Under the pieces are notes generated by a model. It did no database searches. It was not told the origin of the DNA and saw only the letters and a program-made list of their open reading frames with translations. This document shows, in pieces, positions 6,556-7,503 of a stretch of 7,503 nucleotides of DNA. Made by a program: the position numbers and the translations under genes. The stretch's first letter is position 1. Each line of letters begins with the position of its first letter. This DNA comes from CAYWXV01 sp964462535. Lineage in GTDB: Bacteria; Bacteroidota; Ignavibacteria; OLB7. The stretch lies in contig CAYWXV010000098.1 in assembly GCA_964462535.1 (NCBI GenBank), forward strand, positions 1 through 7,503, written 5' to 3'.

Positions 6556-7475
6556 TTGAAGTGCGTCGTGCAGGTCTGTTGACTACAGTGCAAGATCGAG
6601 GGCGCGAGGGATGGCGCAGATTTGGTGTCCCCCGGTCAGGAGCCCTGGATCTGGAGGAGGCGATGCAGGCGAACGCCCTGGTAGGGAATGATGCCGGCGA
6701 TGCGGTGTTGGAGGCGACGATGGACGGACCGACCCTCGGATTCCCCGATGGTGGTCTTATCGCCCTGGGTGGGGCCGATGCATCGTGCCTGGTGAACGGT
6801 GTCGATGTTCCAACACGACATCCCATTGCGCTTGAGCGCGGGAGCATCGTGGCCGTTGGGCGGGCCGTTGACGGCAGCAGAATCTACGTCGCTGTTGCAG
6901 GCGGTATCGACGTTCCGATTCTGCTCGGCAGCCGCAGCACCTGCCTGCGCGCGCAATTCGGTGGATACGAGGGGAGAGCATTGCGGTCGGGCGACGTTCT
7001 GCAGATTGGAACTCTGTCCGAACGTTCGGTCGCAGTCGTCCGTGAGCTGACGCGCGTCCGTAGTCTTGGTCCCACAGTTGGACACTGGAGGGCGCAGCGC
7101 CGGATTAGGAACAGGGTGGTTCAGTTCCTTCGTGGAGAGGATTATCCCCTTCTCGCTATCGAAAGTCGCAGGGCGCTGACCAACGACGCATTTATTGTCG
7201 ACAGCGCCAGCGATAGAATGGGGCTTCGACTTCGCGGTCGACGAATGCGCCTGGTGCACGACTTGTCGCTCCCGTCACGTGCGGTATTTCCTGGAACAAT
7301 TCAACTGCCGCCCGACGGAATGCCCATTATTCTACTCGCCGACTCTGGGACAACCGGGGGATATCCCGTCATCGGATACGTGACCCGAGCCAATCTGTCG
7401 GGTCTCGGGCAGCTCAGGGTTGGGGAGGAGGTGAGGTTGAAGGATGAAGGATCAAGGATCAAGGATGAAGGATGA
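6549..7475 (+). CDS. pxpC: 5-oxoprolinase subunit PxpC (KipA/biotin-dependent carboxyltransferase-like family), repeat-encoded C-terminus
   Basis: A 308-residue partner of PxpB in the 5-oxoprolinase complex. Family blocks occur in order: MLIEVRRAGLLTTVQDRGR (1-19), GVPRSGALDLEEAMQANALVG (26-46, a run of 21 with key residues Ser30, Gly31 and Asp34), LEATMDGPTLGF (54-65), YVAVAGGIDVPILLGSRST (113-131), FGGYEGRALRSGDVL (137-151), SDRMGLRL (221-228), PGTIQLPPDGMPIILLAD (248-265) and TTGGYPVIGYVTRANL (268-283). The start at ATG 6549 gives the family N-terminus and overlaps the pxpB stop by 7 bp; the frame extends to 6414 but that part lies within pxpB and lacks homology. The last 11 residues, KDEGSRIKDEG (298-308), and the TGA stop come from a 7-bp tandem repeat. 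They replace the short tail family members normally have after the Gln-Leu-Arg-x-Gly-(D/E) strand, so the core fold should be complete with an altered end. pxpA is not seen before the window ends. Confidence 0.93.
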   Translation: MLIEVRRAGLLTTVQDRGREGWRRFGVPRSGALDLEEAMQANALVGNDAGDAVLEATMDGPTLGFPDGGLIALGGADASCLVNGVDVPTRHPIALERGSIVAVGRAVDGSRIYVAVAGGIDVPILLGSRSTCLRAQFGGYEGRALRSGDVLQIGTLSERSVAVVRELTRVRSLGPTVGHWRAQRRIRNRVVQFLRGEDYPLLAIESRRALTNDAFIVDSASDRMGLRLRGRRMRLVHDLSLPSRAVFPGTIQLPPDGMPIILLADSGTTGGYPVIGYVTRANLSGLGQLRVGEEVRLKDEGSRIKDEG

Positions 7476-7503
7476 AGGATGAAGGATGAAGGATGAAGGA
7501 TGA
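7439..7503. repeat. Heptanucleotide tandem repeat (GAAGGAT)n, continuing past the window edge
   Basis: Nine consecutive 7-bp units occupy 7439-7501, with two more bases of a tenth at the edge. Units 3 and 4 read CAAGGAT and the others GAAGGAT. The array begins inside pxpC and supplies its stop codon at 7473-7475. Seven is not a multiple of three, so the reading frame shifts with each copy, and the pure unit gives a TGA in every forward frame within 21 nt. Total copy number is unknown because the window ends in the array. Confidence 0.95.

Noticed and set aside
6636..7259. 207-codon minus-strand open frame opposite pxpC.
   Set aside because: It lies entirely antisense to a gene with strong family motifs and shows no recognisable domain.
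7439..7503. CRISPR array.
   Set aside because: The units are 7 bp and abut directly with no spacers; this is a simple tandem repeat.

Overview
The window is compact, G+C-rich bacterial chromosome with six complete protein genes, very little intergenic DNA and no RNA gene, insertion sequence or CRISPR array that I can see. A lipoprotein-type periplasmic adaptor and a sigma-54 activator point to a Gram-negative (diderm) bacterium. The phylum cannot be fixed by reading. Gemmatimonadota or a similar soil or environmental lineage is only a guess, from general protein style and the 7-bp tandem repeat at the right edge.

Left part (1-1099): a minus-strand gene encodes a HlyD/YbhG-type membrane fusion lipoprotein, the adaptor of an export pump whose other subunits would lie off the left edge. 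It is divergent from a plus-strand gene for a two-GAF, AAA+, Fis-HTH sigma-54 activator (FhlA-like domain order). The 133-bp gap between them holds two clean 7-bp inverted repeats and outward-facing TGGCA elements, so it looks like a shared control region. The simplest reading is that the activator controls the exporter, itself, or both.

Middle (1100-5729): the activator gene, glucose-6-phosphate isomerase (pgi) and an EamA/DMT ten-helix transporter gene are chained by two ATGA stop/start overlaps. This looks like one translationally coupled transcript. A sigma-54 activator coupled directly to pgi is an uncommon arrangement. The activator gene has G7 and G8 tracts between its ATPase and DNA-binding regions.

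Right part (5730-7503): a 133-bp gap rich in inverted repeats leads to pxpB and pxpC (KipI/KipA family). These encode two subunits of the prokaryotic 5-oxoprolinase, and the genes overlap by 7 bp. PxpB departs from its family at several normally conserved positions. The 3' end of pxpC runs into a GAAGGAT heptanucleotide tandem array that supplies its last 11 codons and its stop and continues to the window edge. The third subunit gene, pxpA, is not in the window.

I see no clearly new defence or mobile system. The best leads are the repeat-capped pxpC end, the divergent control region, and the pgi-coupled activator with its poly-G tracts.
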